From: Byssothecium circinans
Taxonomy: Eukaryota; Ascomycota; Dothideomycetes; Pleosporales; Massarinaceae
DNA: 64,000 nt
NCBI GenBank assembly: GCA_010015675.1
Contig: ML977033.1
Span: 119,672 to 183,671 of the forward strand
Direction of reading: 5' to 3'
The first letter of the stretch is position 1; the number at the start of each line of letters is the position of its first letter. Made by a program: the position numbers and the translations under genes. Shown piece after piece: positions 36,762-47,840 of this stretch. The notes below the pieces were generated by a model that worked only from the letters and a program-made list of their open reading frames with translations, was not told the DNA's origin and made no database searches.

Positions 36762-37940
36762 CTAAGCATCAACCATCTCCTCATCTTCCTGTCCATTCTC
36801 TTTGCCTCTCGCCTTCGACCGCTTCGCAGCAGCATTTCCAGCCGCCGTAGTACTCACAGCACGCTTCCTTCTGCCACGATTGTTGCTGGTTGTTGACGAC
36901 GGCGTGGACGACCGTGTGGCTCCAGCGAGGTCTTCGGACAGAAACTTGCCCGTCCCGGTGGCTTCCCTGACGAGGGAAGTGTAAAACTCGTGCACTGCCT
37001 GTTGGCTAGCGCTTGGTTCTGGATTGATACTCTCGTCGATAGACGCGTCGCTCGACGTATCCGGGGCAACGAGCTTCAGACGATCGGTACCCAGACTGAA
37101 ACTACCACACGATATCCGCGAAATCTGCACCTTTGGATGCGACAGATCTAGAGCGAGATGTCGCTGTACATATGTCGAGAGGGCAGCGGTAAATGGCTTC
37201 TCCTTTGTATTCTTCAACAACTTCCCGCGATTGACAAAACCAGGCACATGGCGACCCGCTATGCTGACCTCCAGATGCTTGAGCAGGGTAGTCGCATTAG
37301 GAAAGGAGAGCTGGACCTGCAGTTGTCGTATCACATCTTGTATGGTTTGTGTGGAGTTGCTTGCGGATAGGTGTCGGAAATATGTCTCCAGACTGGACGT
37401 GAGGAATGCGGACGGTAGCCTCAGCGGCACAACATGGGCGTCGAAGGATGTCCTGAGATAGTTCAGAAAGACTTCGCGCACCGGCGCCGGCATCTTCACG
37501 AGCAGCAGAGGCAGGGCTGTGAATCCTTTTAGAGCCGTGGTCACGGCAGGGTCTCTGAGCATTAGTGCATTGTATGACTGCTTCTGGTACTCCAGCGTCA
37601 CCTCGACACCACGCGCCTGCTCTGCAGTCATAACGGCTGACAGTTGCGAGGCGTCGGGGTCTACCAGCTGGCGATGGTGGTCTATCCAAGCATCCTCATC
37701 GCCAATCATGTCCCAGGTGCAGTTCTCGAGGGGGCCGAGATTAGGTAACGCGTCCTCGGTTCCGCCAATGTCGACCTCGACTCCGCGCACATTGTCGCCT
37801 TTCAACTGTTCTCTGAGCCGCTTCGCATGCATCTGGAGGCTCCGTTCGTGTAGAAGAGAGGTGTCGCCATGATGCAGTGGGGACACGCGATAGAGCATGT
37901 AGGTGCGGTTGTAGAGCGGATAGGGCGGGATGTCGGCCAT
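36762..37940 (-). CDS. fta1: Sim4-complex kinetochore protein Fta1 (CENP-L/Iml3-like)
   Basis: Inner-kinetochore subunit; Fta1 belongs to the Sim4/CCAN complex and corresponds to CENP-L in animals and Iml3 in budding yeast. Single exon of 392 residues from ATG 37940. The N-terminal signature PLYNRTYMLYRVSPLHHGD is characteristic of Fta1. The middle includes LPLLLVKMPAPVREVFLNYL and the C-terminal part of the fold, followed by a disordered tail from about residue 330 with basic NLS-like GRRKRAVST and KRSKARGKE. Divergent from hsp88 across 468 bases. Confidence 0.85.
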   Translation of the reverse strand: MADIPPYPLYNRTYMLYRVSPLHHGDTSLLHERSLQMHAKRLREQLKGDNVRGVEVDIGGTEDALPNLGPLENCTWDMIGDEDAWIDHHRQLVDPDASQLSAVMTAEQARGVEVTLEYQKQSYNALMLRDPAVTTALKGFTALPLLLVKMPAPVREVFLNYLRTSFDAHVVPLRLPSAFLTSSLETYFRHLSASNSTQTIQDVIRQLQVQLSFPNATTLLKHLEVSIAGRHVPGFVNRGKLLKNTKEKPFTAALSTYVQRHLALDLSHPKVQISRISCGSFSLGTDRLKLVAPDTSSDASIDESINPEPSASQQAVHEFYTSLVREATGTGKFLSEDLAGATRSSTPSSTTSNNRGRRKRAVSTTAAGNAAAKRSKARGKENGQEDEEMVDA

Positions 37941-38408
37941 GGTGAATGCGTGAAGCTGTCAGGCGCAGAAGAACAGCAGGCAGGTGTCGGTGTAATTTAC
38001 GCGGTGCGATGGCGACAGTGAGGCCGAGCAAGCCTCATGGGCGCTGCCGTCGATTCGAAACGGCGCGACACGTACAGTAGGTTCGGTGACGCTGAAGCTG
38101 TGAGTAATATTGTGGAGCATGACGCAGCGTGTTGTGTTTGTTCTTTGGTGTTGCTGCCCTGCCGTCGTGGACGCGCACGGTTGTTGTCCCGGTCTGATAG
38201 GCCAGTCATTACCCCACTAGGACATAGAATTTGTTCGAACACTCGAGAAGATCCTGAAAACAACACAGCCTAGGCCGGCCACGACACGAAAGACTTTTAT
38301 TGTGCGCCTCTCTACCTCTGGACATCACCACCAACAAAACAGCACGCCAGCCATACCGCCATATAGCCCCCCGTCACAGCGCAGCTACCCCGCCTCTCTA
38401 CGATAAAC
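37941..38408. other. divergent promoter region, fta1 / hsp88
   Basis: Shared upstream region. It contains the step-type heat-shock element listed at 38226-38250 and pyrimidine-rich sequence just before the hsp88 ATG. Confidence 0.5.
38226..38250. promoter_or_regulatory. step-type heat-shock element
   Basis: Three GAA triplets at 38227-38229, 38237-38239 and 38247-38249 are spaced exactly ten bases apart. This is the nGAAn(5)nGAAn(5)nGAAn step-type arrangement known to bind fungal Hsf1. It sits about 160-180 bases upstream of the hsp88 start codon, a fitting place for heat induction. Confidence 0.55.
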
Positions 38409-40879
38409 ATGTCTGTTGTGGGCGTTGATCTGGGGACGCTCAACACCGTGATTGCCGTCGCGCGCAATCGCGGCGTGGACGTGGTATGTGTATTCTTTGT
38501 CCAAAGTGAAGAGCGCATCTCAATGCTAATGTTGTACAGATCACCAATGAGGTCTCCAACCGCGCCACTCCGTAAGTCCTCACCGCTGTCTGCGAAATAT
38601 GCCATTCAACTAACTGTTTGATAGGTCGCTGGTAGGCTTCGGCCCTAAGAGCAGATATCTTGGGGAGCCGGCAAAGAACCAGGAAGTCTCCAACCTCAAG
38701 AACACCGTCTCGTCCTTCACACGCCTCGCCGGCCGCTCTCTGAACGACACCGATGTACAGCTCGAGAAGGAGTTCGTGTCAGCACCGCTGGTCGACATCA
38801 ACGGCCAGGTCGGCGCTGAGGTGACGTACCTGGGAAAGAAGGAGAAGTTCACAGCGACACAGATCACCGCCATGTACCTCACCAAGATCAAGACCACCGC
38901 GTCCGCCGAGCTTAAGCTACCCGTGTCCGACGTCGTCCTCAGCTGCCCCGTCTGGTACACCGACTCTCAGCGGAGAGCACTCCTCGACGCTGCTGAAATC
39001 GCCGGCCTCAAGTGCCTGCGGTTAACCAACGACACCACTGCGACTGCCCTCGGGTACGGTATCACAAAGACCGACCTTCCAGCCCCCGAGGAGAAGCCGC
39101 GGAGGGTGGTATTTGTCGACATTGGCCACAGCAACTACACCGCCTCGGTCGTCGAGTTTAAGAAAGGCGAGCTGGCTGTCAAGGCGACTGCTTGGGACCG
39201 CCACTTTGGTGGACGCTACATTGACAAGGCCTTGGTCGACCACTTTGCCAAGGAGTTCAAGGAGAAATTCAAGATTGACATCTACGAGAATGCCAAGGCG
39301 AAGTTCCGTGTCCAGGCGGGTGTCGAGAAGCTGAAGAAGATCCTCTCGGCAAACTCCGTCGCCCCGCTCAATATCGAGTCCGTCATGAACGATGTCGATG
39401 TTCGCGGTATGCTGAAGCGCGAGGAGCTGGAAGAGCTCATCCGCCCCATGCTCGACCGCGCCACTGTTCCCATCGAGCAGGCCCTGGCTGATGCGAAGCT
39501 CAAGCCGGAGGATATTGACGCCATCGAGATGGTTGGTGGGTGCACACGCGTTCCTGCGCTGAAAACCGCCATCCAGGAGTTCTTTGGCAAGCCGCTATCT
39601 TTCACCGTCAATCAAGACGAGGCTGTGGCCAGAGGTTGCGCTTTCAACTGCGCGATTCTCTCGCCCATCTTCCGAGTGCGCGATTTCTCTGTGCACGACA
39701 TGGTTAGCTATCCGATCGAATTCACCTGGGAAAAGTCGGAGGACATTCCGGACGAGGACACCAGCCTGGTTGTCTTCAACAAGGGCAACGTCATGCCTTC
39801 CACGAAGATCCTCACTTTCTACCGAAAGCATCCGTTTGACCTCGAAGCGAAGTATGCGAAGCCAGAATTGCTGCCAGGCAAGACAAGCCCCTGGATCGGA
39901 CGTTTCTCCGTGAAAGGAGTCAAGGCAGATTCCAAGGGTGACTTCATGATTTGTAAACTGAAGGCGCGCCTTAACATCCACGGTGTCCTTAACGTAGAAT
40001 CCGGTTACTATGTGGAGGAGGTTGAGATTGAGGAGCCGATACCTGAAGAGAAGAAGGAAGGAGACGTACGTATCCCAGATTCGCCATTTTCGCCTGTTGT
40101 CGATAGTAGTAACGGTCAACAATCCAATGACAATACATTGGAGCGTTCCACGAAACGACGAAAGACTAGGGTCGAGTCCGACGTTCTGCCTGGCGAGAAT
40201 GTGCTAACGAATGGTCAACAGGCAATGGACGTGGACTCGAAAGAGCCTAAAGAGCCCCCGAAGATGCGCAAGGTCAAGAAGCAACAGCGCAAGGGTGATC
40301 TACCACTATCGTCAGGAACTGCTTCGTTGGATCAAGCAAACAGGGACGCCGCAGCAGAGCGGGAGAACGAGATGTTTATGGAGGACAAGCTTGTCGCCGA
40401 CACCGAAAATACCAAAAATGAGCTCGAGTCATTCATCTATGAGCTCAAGGATAAGATTCTCGATGTATATGCTCCGTACGCTAGTGAGGACGAGAAGACT
40501 AAGCTCAAAGCTAAGCTCGAAATCATCGAGGTTAGTTCTCATGATTCCACTCTATGAATTTTTCTTACTAACATTGATATAGGACTGGCTATACGAAGAC
40601 GGCGATGATGCCTCAAAAGCCCAGTACATCGCCAAAATGGATGATATCCGCTCGATCGCCGGCCCCATCATCCAGCGCTACAAGGACAAGATCGAGGAGG
40701 AGCGTCAAGTCCTGCTTAAGAAGCAGCAAGAAGCAGCCGCTGCCAAGCAAGCCGAGATCGAGCGCAAGAAGCGAGAAGAAGAGGCGAAGAAGCAGGCCGA
40801 AGCCCCCGAGCCCAAGGACTCGGAGATGACGGATGCGGAGACGACGAAGCCCGATGACGTCGAGGAGCCTTCTTCTTAA
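38409..40879 (+). CDS. hsp88: Hsp110-family chaperone Hsp88/Sse1
   Basis: Cytosolic Hsp110, nucleotide-exchange factor and holdase partner of Hsp70. Exons 38409-38483, 38540-38571 (32 bases), 38625-40065, 40222-40530 and 40583-40879 give 717 residues, near the usual Sse1 length. The nucleotide-binding domain starts MSVVGVDLGTLNTVIAVARNRGVDV and shows FVDIGHSNYTASVVEFKKG and EMVGGCTRVPALK. The substrate-binding part has FRVRDFSVHDMVSYPIEF. The acidic linker with MRKVKKQQRKGDLP precedes the helical lid, and the tail is Lys/Glu-rich and acidic. The third intron (40066-40221) is 156 bases, a multiple of three without stops, so retention is possible. Splicing it joins KKEGD to AMDVDSKEP, which matches orthologues. 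A step-type heat-shock element lies upstream. Confidence 0.95.
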
Positions 40880-42463
40880 AGTCCTTTACTTTGGAGTCCT
40901 GGTATACACGGATAGGATGGTCAGCTCAGCGCAGCAGCGGAGTGGAGCGGGTTTTGTAGTAAAAGCATTTGAAAGGAGTGCTTGACTGGTGATAGACCAT
41001 CTTATGGACAGGCGATGCAACTGGAATGGTGTGGCAAAGTCATGGATGGATTGGAGGGTAATGCACCATGCGACACTGCTTATGAATAGACGTAGTCGAT
41101 AGATTTATGACCATGAAACATGCCAAACGTTTAAGCTGAGATGTAGATGTACGTGAACGTGATATCTTTCTGAACTTGGAAACTCAAGTGCTCGCGTTTG
41201 TTGTTTCCATGATAGGTTGATCTTAGCACATGGTGGACACAGGCAGTGGTACGGTTCGCGTATTATAGCTAGTGGACGCACGACGTGGCTGGGGGTTGAC
41301 GGATTCAAGGTTGACTGTGGCTAAGAAGTGGATTATCGTCTAGGTCTTCGGTCGTTTATTCGATACGTGGCGTTTTCTAGGACTTTGGAGTGACTACATA
41401 CTGTGCCCGGGCGATATGTCTGTCACGTGCCAGATAAACGGCCCGGCCCGGCGCGAGACCCGGAGGTAGAAGCGTACGTTATGACCTATTCCTTATTCAT
41501 GTGGTTTTTTGGGATTTCTTTATGTTTTTTAACTTTATATACTATAACTAGTCACTCTAGTAGCGTAAAGTGCCAAAGAGTCAGCAGGCGATGGAGCCAT
41601 CGCAAGAAATGACACTGATGAGGAGTAATACATAGAGTCACGACTAAGGATGGGGAACAGTCTGGTCAAGTCACAGGAGACGCAAACCGCACCTGCGGTT
41701 CGCCCAAGGAGCCTTAAGGAATGAAGTTTTAGAATATTAGAAAAGGCTTATTACTGTCAGCATGGGTATTATAAAGCTATATGTCAATATCTCACTGCGA
41801 AATTCTCGTGGCTAAGCTTTTATCCTGCTCTGATTGGCTTCGTGCAACTGTCCTGCAGGCGGTGCTATCTTTCTTTTGGTGCTCCTTTCCGCAGGATGCT
41901 ATATGCTAACATCGCTCATATTTCTTAGTAGCTTCCGTCTTCCTATAGATTTTGCAAGGCATGATTTCTATGGGAGCCCTTAGTATAGAAAGGCCTTCAG
42001 AGTTGATGTCTAGTATAATCGTGTCCATTATGTCGCGCATCTCTTGTCGTATCTAGATTTCGCACTTGCTTCTGCTATAATAAGAGCGGCTCAACGCCTA
42101 CTAGGCAGGCCCGCGATACTGCTATCCTAAACTCCCTCGCCTAGCACATTGTTATAGCACTCTACGACTTAATCTCCCTCTTAGAAGAAACGTGATCCTA
42201 CCTGTAAAGGAAGGGCTGTCCCTCTAGAAACTTAACTTCCTTCTCTTAATATTAGGAAAGCAGAGATAAGATGAAATGTAACTTGCTTAGCTCGTCCTAA
42301 GTCTACTGCTTGAACGGCTTCTTATGTATATATCGTCTTTCCCTATTGAACTACTGTATCTTAAAGATTGCACCATATTGTTTAAGATAATCTTGTATAC
42401 CCTTTTAGGAATATTAACGCCAAGGTAATCCCTAGATTAGATATCGCGTTCTGTATAGTTTGG
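40880..42463. other. gene-free, partly AT-rich degenerate region
   Basis: From about 41480 to 42460 the sequence becomes A+T-rich with many TA steps and stops in all frames. This is consistent with an old repeat eroded by RIP. No transposon protein could be recognised on either strand. Confidence 0.5.
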
Positions 42464-43336
42464 CTAGACATCCGCTGCTCTCGTCCCTATGCACCGCACC
42501 CAGCCTTGCGAGGCGCATGCTCTACAGAGTAAACCTTCTTCAAAGCGCATGGTAGACGTATCCCAGTAGGGTGCGCGGATTACGGTGGTGTAACGAATCG
42601 GATGGTCTTTATCAAAATTCGCATTCAGCCACTCTCCAGTATCGGGGAGCAAGCGCCGAAGTGCAACCTGGTCGAATACTAGTTTGGGCTCTTTCAGTAC
42701 GCCGTCAGCTCTCTGGCCGTAGTAGCCAGGCACAAACCGTACATTGGGCACAAGCCGACGTGCCCTGTCTGCTTGTTCCTGGCTCACTCCTTGGACTACG
42801 AATGTGGGTTCTTTGAGAAAACAACTGTAGCACCACCGCTCTGGCCTGACGAGGCATATCAGATCACCAAAGTGCCCGCATGAGATGCAGCGCTCGTCTT
42901 GAATGCATCGTAGTAGTGTTTCAATGGTTCAGGATCGGCATTGTAGGGCTTCTGCTGCGGACAAAAGCTTCGGGAATGCAGCCATGGTACGCAAAGAGGG
43001 CCAGTCCTCGATAGCGTTCTTGACGTGTTGATGCATTCGTCGGAGTGAGAGCAGTGAGCATATGTCAAGGTGCGGAAAGATCTCGCACAACACTTCGGTA
43101 GGCAGAGCGTTGAGCCGATCTAGAGATTTTCTTGACGTTGGAATTGGCTGGCTCGTGCTATTGTGAACGCATTGTTGGAAGGAACTGTTGCGTTCACTCG
43201 TCATAGGCGAATCACCTACGAAGAATCCTGGACGCGGCGCATGGAATGTATACTCTCCGAATTCGTGGACGGGATCTCCTCCAGAGACGGAGAAGCCGTT
43301 GCCAAAGCCCTAGATTTCCTCACTTGAGGCCGCCAT
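42464..43336 (-). pseudogene. broken F-box protein gene
   Basis: An F-box motif (LNALPTEVLCEIFPHLDICSLLSLRRMHQHVKN) lies in a frame that runs from ATG 43336 to 42464. Two in-frame stops interrupt it: TAG at 43312-43310, only eight codons after the ATG (C-to-T from CAG), and TGA at 42931-42929. Sequence between and after them is coding-like: GFGNGFSVSGGDPVHEFGEY before the F-box, then the Cys-rich CISCGHFG...RWCYSCFLKEP, typical of fungal F-box proteins with a C-terminal zinc-like knot. The downstream ATG at 43204 could restart translation just before the F-box. Intact homologues would recruit substrates to SCF ligases. Confidence 0.65.
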
Positions 43337-43646
43337 TGTTGTGCTTTATGGAAAATATGAGGTATAATAAGCTTCTCTAAAATTAGACTTGAACGAACGA
43401 GTGACTGATAGCAAGTGCGGGGATAGCCAGGAGGGAACGCCGGGCCAAGCCACCGGCCCTCATTTCTTCAAGCACTGTGGCTGTCCATCTGTATTACAAC
43501 CTCGCGTTTTGTTGAGCGCCATTTGAAAAAGCATATATTTGGCCTAAGATCAATGTACACAAAATTCGAGTAAAAGCAAAACAGACGGAGACCCCAACGC
43601 CAGCGATGCTAAGCGACCTGCGCTTTACCCAACGCAAAATGAGCGA
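43337..43646. other. short gene-free spacer
   Basis: 310 bases between the broken F-box gene and the secreted protein gene; nothing recognised. Confidence 0.4.
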
Positions 43647-44801
43647 CTATTTCCGGGACGAAGCTCGTAAGCTGCCTCTACCAACCCCTATTGTCCTTGA
43701 CACAATAGCATCATTCAAATCAATCGGCTCAGGACTCACATGAGTCCTCTGAAAATCGGGTGATGTACCAGCAATAAAGTCCGGCCTCCTGCCCATGGGT
43801 GGCATACCTTGTCTCCAGATCTCAACGCCCGCCTCGTTTGGTGCATCTGCTCGATAAACCATAACATTCGGAACTCTTGATGGAGGACTTGTGATGATCC
43901 ACAACTCGATGTTGTAGAAGATGCTTCCCTCCTGGAGGAGGCGATCGCGGCTGTAGACACCATTCTTTCCCTCAACCAGCACGCGAACAGTTCTGTCGTT
44001 CTGCGCTGCACGCTGTGCAATGCCATATGACTGGAGAATCGCCTGCCAGTTTTCAGGAATCCTACCGTCAGGAATTGGGATCATTTCGTCACCGCGCGCA
44101 TGATTACTATACACATCTTCAGCGTCGACGAGCCTTCCTCGGTAGTTCACGTTGACACCTTCGCGGTTGTTATTGTTGAATCCAAGTTTAAATTCATGAC
44201 GCGCCCCTCTAGCGATGTCACCGACCCACAGGAGATAGTTGGGTTCGATAAATGTGACCGACGACTGGATGTCCCAATTGATGTGGCGTTGCATCGATAC
44301 TCTTCGAATAGCATCGTCAGCACTGGTGCTGAGCCCGTTGAAGTTCGGGATCTGGTTTGGCAGTGTGTCCTTTCCAGGGACTCCGTTTGGGCGTGGTTGA
44401 TAGTTTGCCGGAAGGTCAGCGTAGGCTGGATGAGCGGGCGGAAGACCGCCAGCGCGTTGGCCGGCGTTTGCAGGGCCAGCGGCACCAGGAGTACCACCGG
44501 CACCCTGATTACCTGTCTGCGCAGTATCTCCATCCTGTCTTCCGTTCTGGTTGCCTCCGGACTGTTGGTTTCCAGTTTGGGCTCCAGTCCCGTCTCCACT
44601 GTCGTCTCCTGCGCGACCCGGCCCTCTTGGTGGTGCTCGCTTCGAAAGAGAGCCATCGGAAACATGGAGCGTTGGTCTTTCGGCACAAGCGGCGTCGTTT
44701 GGTTCATAAAGACACAGGTCCTTGTCGATGGCTCTTGCATGCGAGATCGTTGAGAGGGCAACTAGGACGAGGCCTGCTGTCAAAGGCTTGGAAAAGAGCA
44801 T
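43647..44801 (-). CDS. secreted protein with Kex2 site, unknown function
   Basis: Single exon of 384 residues from ATG 44801. A signal peptide is clear (MLFSKPLTAGLVLVALSTISHARA). A dibasic LSKR followed by AP (about residues 50-56) looks like a Kex2 cleavage site. A Gly/Gln/Asn-rich disordered linker follows (about 57-120), and then a folded domain beginning PAHPAYADLPANYQPRP and containing NWDIQSSVTFIEPNYLLWVGDIARGARHEFKLGF. Only one Cys pair (CLYEPNDAAC) precedes the Kex2 site and the mature domain appears Cys-free. I do not recognise the family. Secretion and the low-complexity spacer fit a cell-wall, adhesin-like or effector-like role, as inference. Confidence 0.75.
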   Translation of the reverse strand: MLFSKPLTAGLVLVALSTISHARAIDKDLCLYEPNDAACAERPTLHVSDGSLSKRAPPRGPGRAGDDSGDGTGAQTGNQQSGGNQNGRQDGDTAQTGNQGAGGTPGAAGPANAGQRAGGLPPAHPAYADLPANYQPRPNGVPGKDTLPNQIPNFNGLSTSADDAIRRVSMQRHINWDIQSSVTFIEPNYLLWVGDIARGARHEFKLGFNNNNREGVNVNYRGRLVDAEDVYSNHARGDEMIPIPDGRIPENWQAILQSYGIAQRAAQNDRTVRVLVEGKNGVYSRDRLLQEGSIFYNIELWIITSPPSRVPNVMVYRADAPNEAGVEIWRQGMPPMGRRPDFIAGTSPDFQRTHVSPEPIDLNDAIVSRTIGVGRGSLRASSRK

Positions 44802-46195
44802 ATTGATGCGTTGTGTGGGGATGAAGAGAACCCTGAGTGATTCTACTTGAGTCGCGGGCGAGTTTTCTCAGTGGAGAGGCTGGTGATCAAGAATAAAAGA
44901 ATGCAAAGAGGAGTTGTTTGGTAGAGTTTGAAGTTGCTGTGGTGGATGGATGATGAATGCTCGACTTTGAGCTGCCTGCCGCCCTTAAATACTCACGTTG
45001 CGTCCAGGCTCCCATTACTAACAATTTTCTATATGGTCTCCACGGAGTATTGCGTGCGGTGGAAGCTTCCGCGATGCCGCAAAACCTGCTGCGGTCAAAA
45101 CAAGCACGATCTATTCTCTCAACACGGCGTAGCTGCGAATCGCTGCACCAACTCCCTCGACTGCTTTTCATAGACTATGAAACAAGACAAGAGACCTCTG
45201 AAGAGACATTCGAGGCTGACAGGGACCTCCATTCCGGTTTTGAACGGACACGACGATGCTATTGAAAGAACGTATCTACATCTCAGCCACTGTTCTGCAC
45301 GTGCTGGCAAACAGATCGCGACGGGAGGATGAAACAAAGTTGATTTGTTTCAGCTACATAAGAAGGTGGAAGCGCTCCTAACACTCTCAAGTGAGCATTT
45401 GGGAGCGGTGTTTCTCAACGTCGTGAGAAAACACCCGACGGCTAAATCCTCGAGGAACGTTCGATCGTGTTTACCCATCCACTCGTTACCACCATAGTAA
45501 GCGAAGAGCTGCCATTCTTAGATCCAACAAAAGGAAGACCTGGTGATGTTAGTTATTATGAGCCGTAATGTCTCCAGACCAGGCCGCAATGTCTCTAGAC
45601 CGAGCCACCGTATGAGAGCTGCAATGTCTCTAGACTAGGCCGCACTGTCTTTAGACCGAGCCACCGTATCACTGTATGAAAGCCTTCTCGTATCATAGGC
45701 TGAAGTATTTAGGGCCCAAGACTTATCCAATCATGTTTGGGACTCCACGTGCGATTTTAAATTTCCAGGCGATTTGGGCGCAGCCAAATGTATAGCGACA
45801 ACGCCGCTTTCAGACTCAAAATAGTTGCAGCGGATGAACTATTCCGTTTCACTGTGATGAGGTGAGCTGACTAGAAGAAAGGTGCTTGAGATATTGAACC
45901 ACCGAATAAGTATCATCACTAATAGACAGCAGAGAGTGAGTGTGCCGAAGTTGCAACATATATAACGTAGTTGAGTAGGTCGTTCTCGAGCCCCATTCAG
46001 ACTACACACTTCGCGTTCTCACTAATCTTCTATTCGTCTTCATATTTTTATTTCTGGCAGTGTATCGTTCGACTTCCTACAAGTTCTGACCGAAGCTGAA
46101 AAAGAGCTTCGTGTATCCCTTGTGCCAATTCAGTCCACGTCGCTTCCAACAGTTCCAACTCTCTGTGGAGCGATTCAAATATATTCGTTCTCAAG
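44802..46195. other. gene-free divergent region with a 56-base repeat
   Basis: Upstream region of two divergent unknown genes. It contains the duplicated unit listed at 45562-45670 and TATATAA near 45957, 240 bases before the rightward gene. Short open frames near 44890-45340 are unsupported. Confidence 0.5.
45562..45670. repeat. degenerate tandem repeat, 20-base motif in 56-base units
   Basis: Four copies of a motif close to GCCGCAATGTCTCTAGACC start at about 45562, 45583, 45620 and 45639. The last two copies plus AGCCACCGTAT repeat with a 56-base period. Copies differ mainly by C/T changes. No coding meaning was found. Confidence 0.7.
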
Positions 46196-47796
46196 ATGTC
46201 ATTCGTCGCAACCTTCGGCCTTGAAATCGCCATAGATTCCGCCGTCCTCATCGCAACTACCCTCCCCGCAGGCTCAAACTCTAAAGTCCAGATCGGATGC
46301 GGCAGCAATGCACGAGACGCTACCGGTGGTGCCTTAACAGGCGGTGGTAGACCAGATATCGTCCTGTACGATACTCACGGACAAGAAATCCGGAGAAGCG
46401 TCGGAGGGGAACCGTTCGACCCTGGATCGAATCCGATCGTAGATATGGGGAACCTCATCAGCAATACATTTGACCCGGCCAAAGGCACCATAACTCCGGA
46501 GTACGCGAAGTTGATTGCGAGAGGAAAGGATGCGGTGTGTGTTAGTTTCGTGTCTACGACGAGTGTAGGGAATGATAAGAGGACCTGGTGAGTTGCTCAC
46601 AATGCTCTATTACCAATGAAATATACACTGACTTCATATCACCATCTAGGCATGCCGGCTACGCCAAGGAATGCGCCCGACACATGGAACTTCCCTTCTG
46701 GTACCCATCACCTGAGATTATCCCCGGCACTGACTTCCGTCCCGGTTGCGTGTGGATGAGCAGCGACAGCCGCGAAGGCATGCCCATGGCCGTCTCATTC
46801 AAATTGACCGACTTCGCTTTCCCCACCAGCGAAGAAGCTGAAAAGGCCAAGAAGCAGTATGAAAAGACACCAAATACTCTATGTCAAGCTCCTGGTCGAA
46901 TGGCATTCTGGGACACAACCTATCCAAACGACTGCATCCCGTTCTATGATTTTACGGTGGAGAGGAACGAGACTACAGGCTTCGATATGGATAATCAGAA
47001 GATTGTCGATGGGCATACGATACCGTCCGGATGCAAGATTCAGGGACTGCTTCTGAAGCAGACTCTGGAGCCTGGGAAAGGACCTAGAACGCCCAAAACG
47101 CTCACCGATGAGGAAGAAAAGCAAGCGAGTCAAGACGGGACCAATCCCAATGGCGCGCCTCCTTGCGCCGGTAACTTCGGCGGTGAATGTGGAAAAATCT
47201 CTCAACAGGAAGCTGATCGGCTGCAAAGGGAGCAGGATCAGCGACTGAGCGAAGAAGGACAAAATCCTAATGGCCAGACTCCAGGTGCAGGCGGCTTTGG
47301 GGGTATTTGCGGAGTGATACCGGCAGACTCGAATATTGCGCCTGGTGAGCCTGCACGTCGAGTATATCCTTGCTCGACTACAAATCGGGCAGCATCAGCA
47401 TCGTTGACTGCGGATGCGGCGCCTCCGGTGGCGCCAGACATCAGTCGCCGGACTCGCAACCGAAAGCGACGAACACCACAAAGGAACGACATGTGTAACG
47501 ACAGGCTCGTCATCAGTTACCATAAAGAACATAGTGCCAGAGAGGTCTGTGGCATGGAGAGCTCTTGGGGACCGGACTTTGTGTCGAAGAGGGAGAGGAT
47601 GCATTGCGATATGTGCACGAGAGCGCTCACGCCTCTCTGTGAGGATGGCAAGGACGCTGGGAATGGAAATTGTTTTGATCTTGAGAAGAGAATCATGAGA
47701 CGGTCGGTTTCAAGTGTTCTAGAGGATCGGCGTGAGCAAGAGATAGTTGAGCGGGAGATCAAGAAGTATGTCAAAGTGTCGGAGTGGGAGGAGTAA
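46196..47796 (+). CDS. unknown protein, lineage-specific looking
   Basis: Exons 46196-46587 and 46650-47796 encode 512 residues; the intron (gtgagt...atctag) makes DKRTWHAGYAKECARHMELP. I recognise no family. The N-terminal domain has many paired hydrophobic strands and well spaced Cys (IGCGSN, CVSF, ECARH, GCVWM, CQAPG, DCIPF, GCKIQ), suggesting disulphides or a metal fold. After about residue 285 there are two imperfect copies of a Gln/Asn/Gly unit, NPNG-PPCAG-FGGECGKI and NPNGQTPGAGGFGGICGVI. A basic RRTRNRKRRTPQR stretch follows, then a Cys cluster (HCDMCTRALTPLC). No clear signal peptide was seen at this ATG. It is divergent from the secreted-protein gene. Confidence 0.65.
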
Positions 47797-47840
47797 ATAA
47801 GAGTGTTTGTGCGTTGTTCGAAGGTATAGGCTTTTTATTT

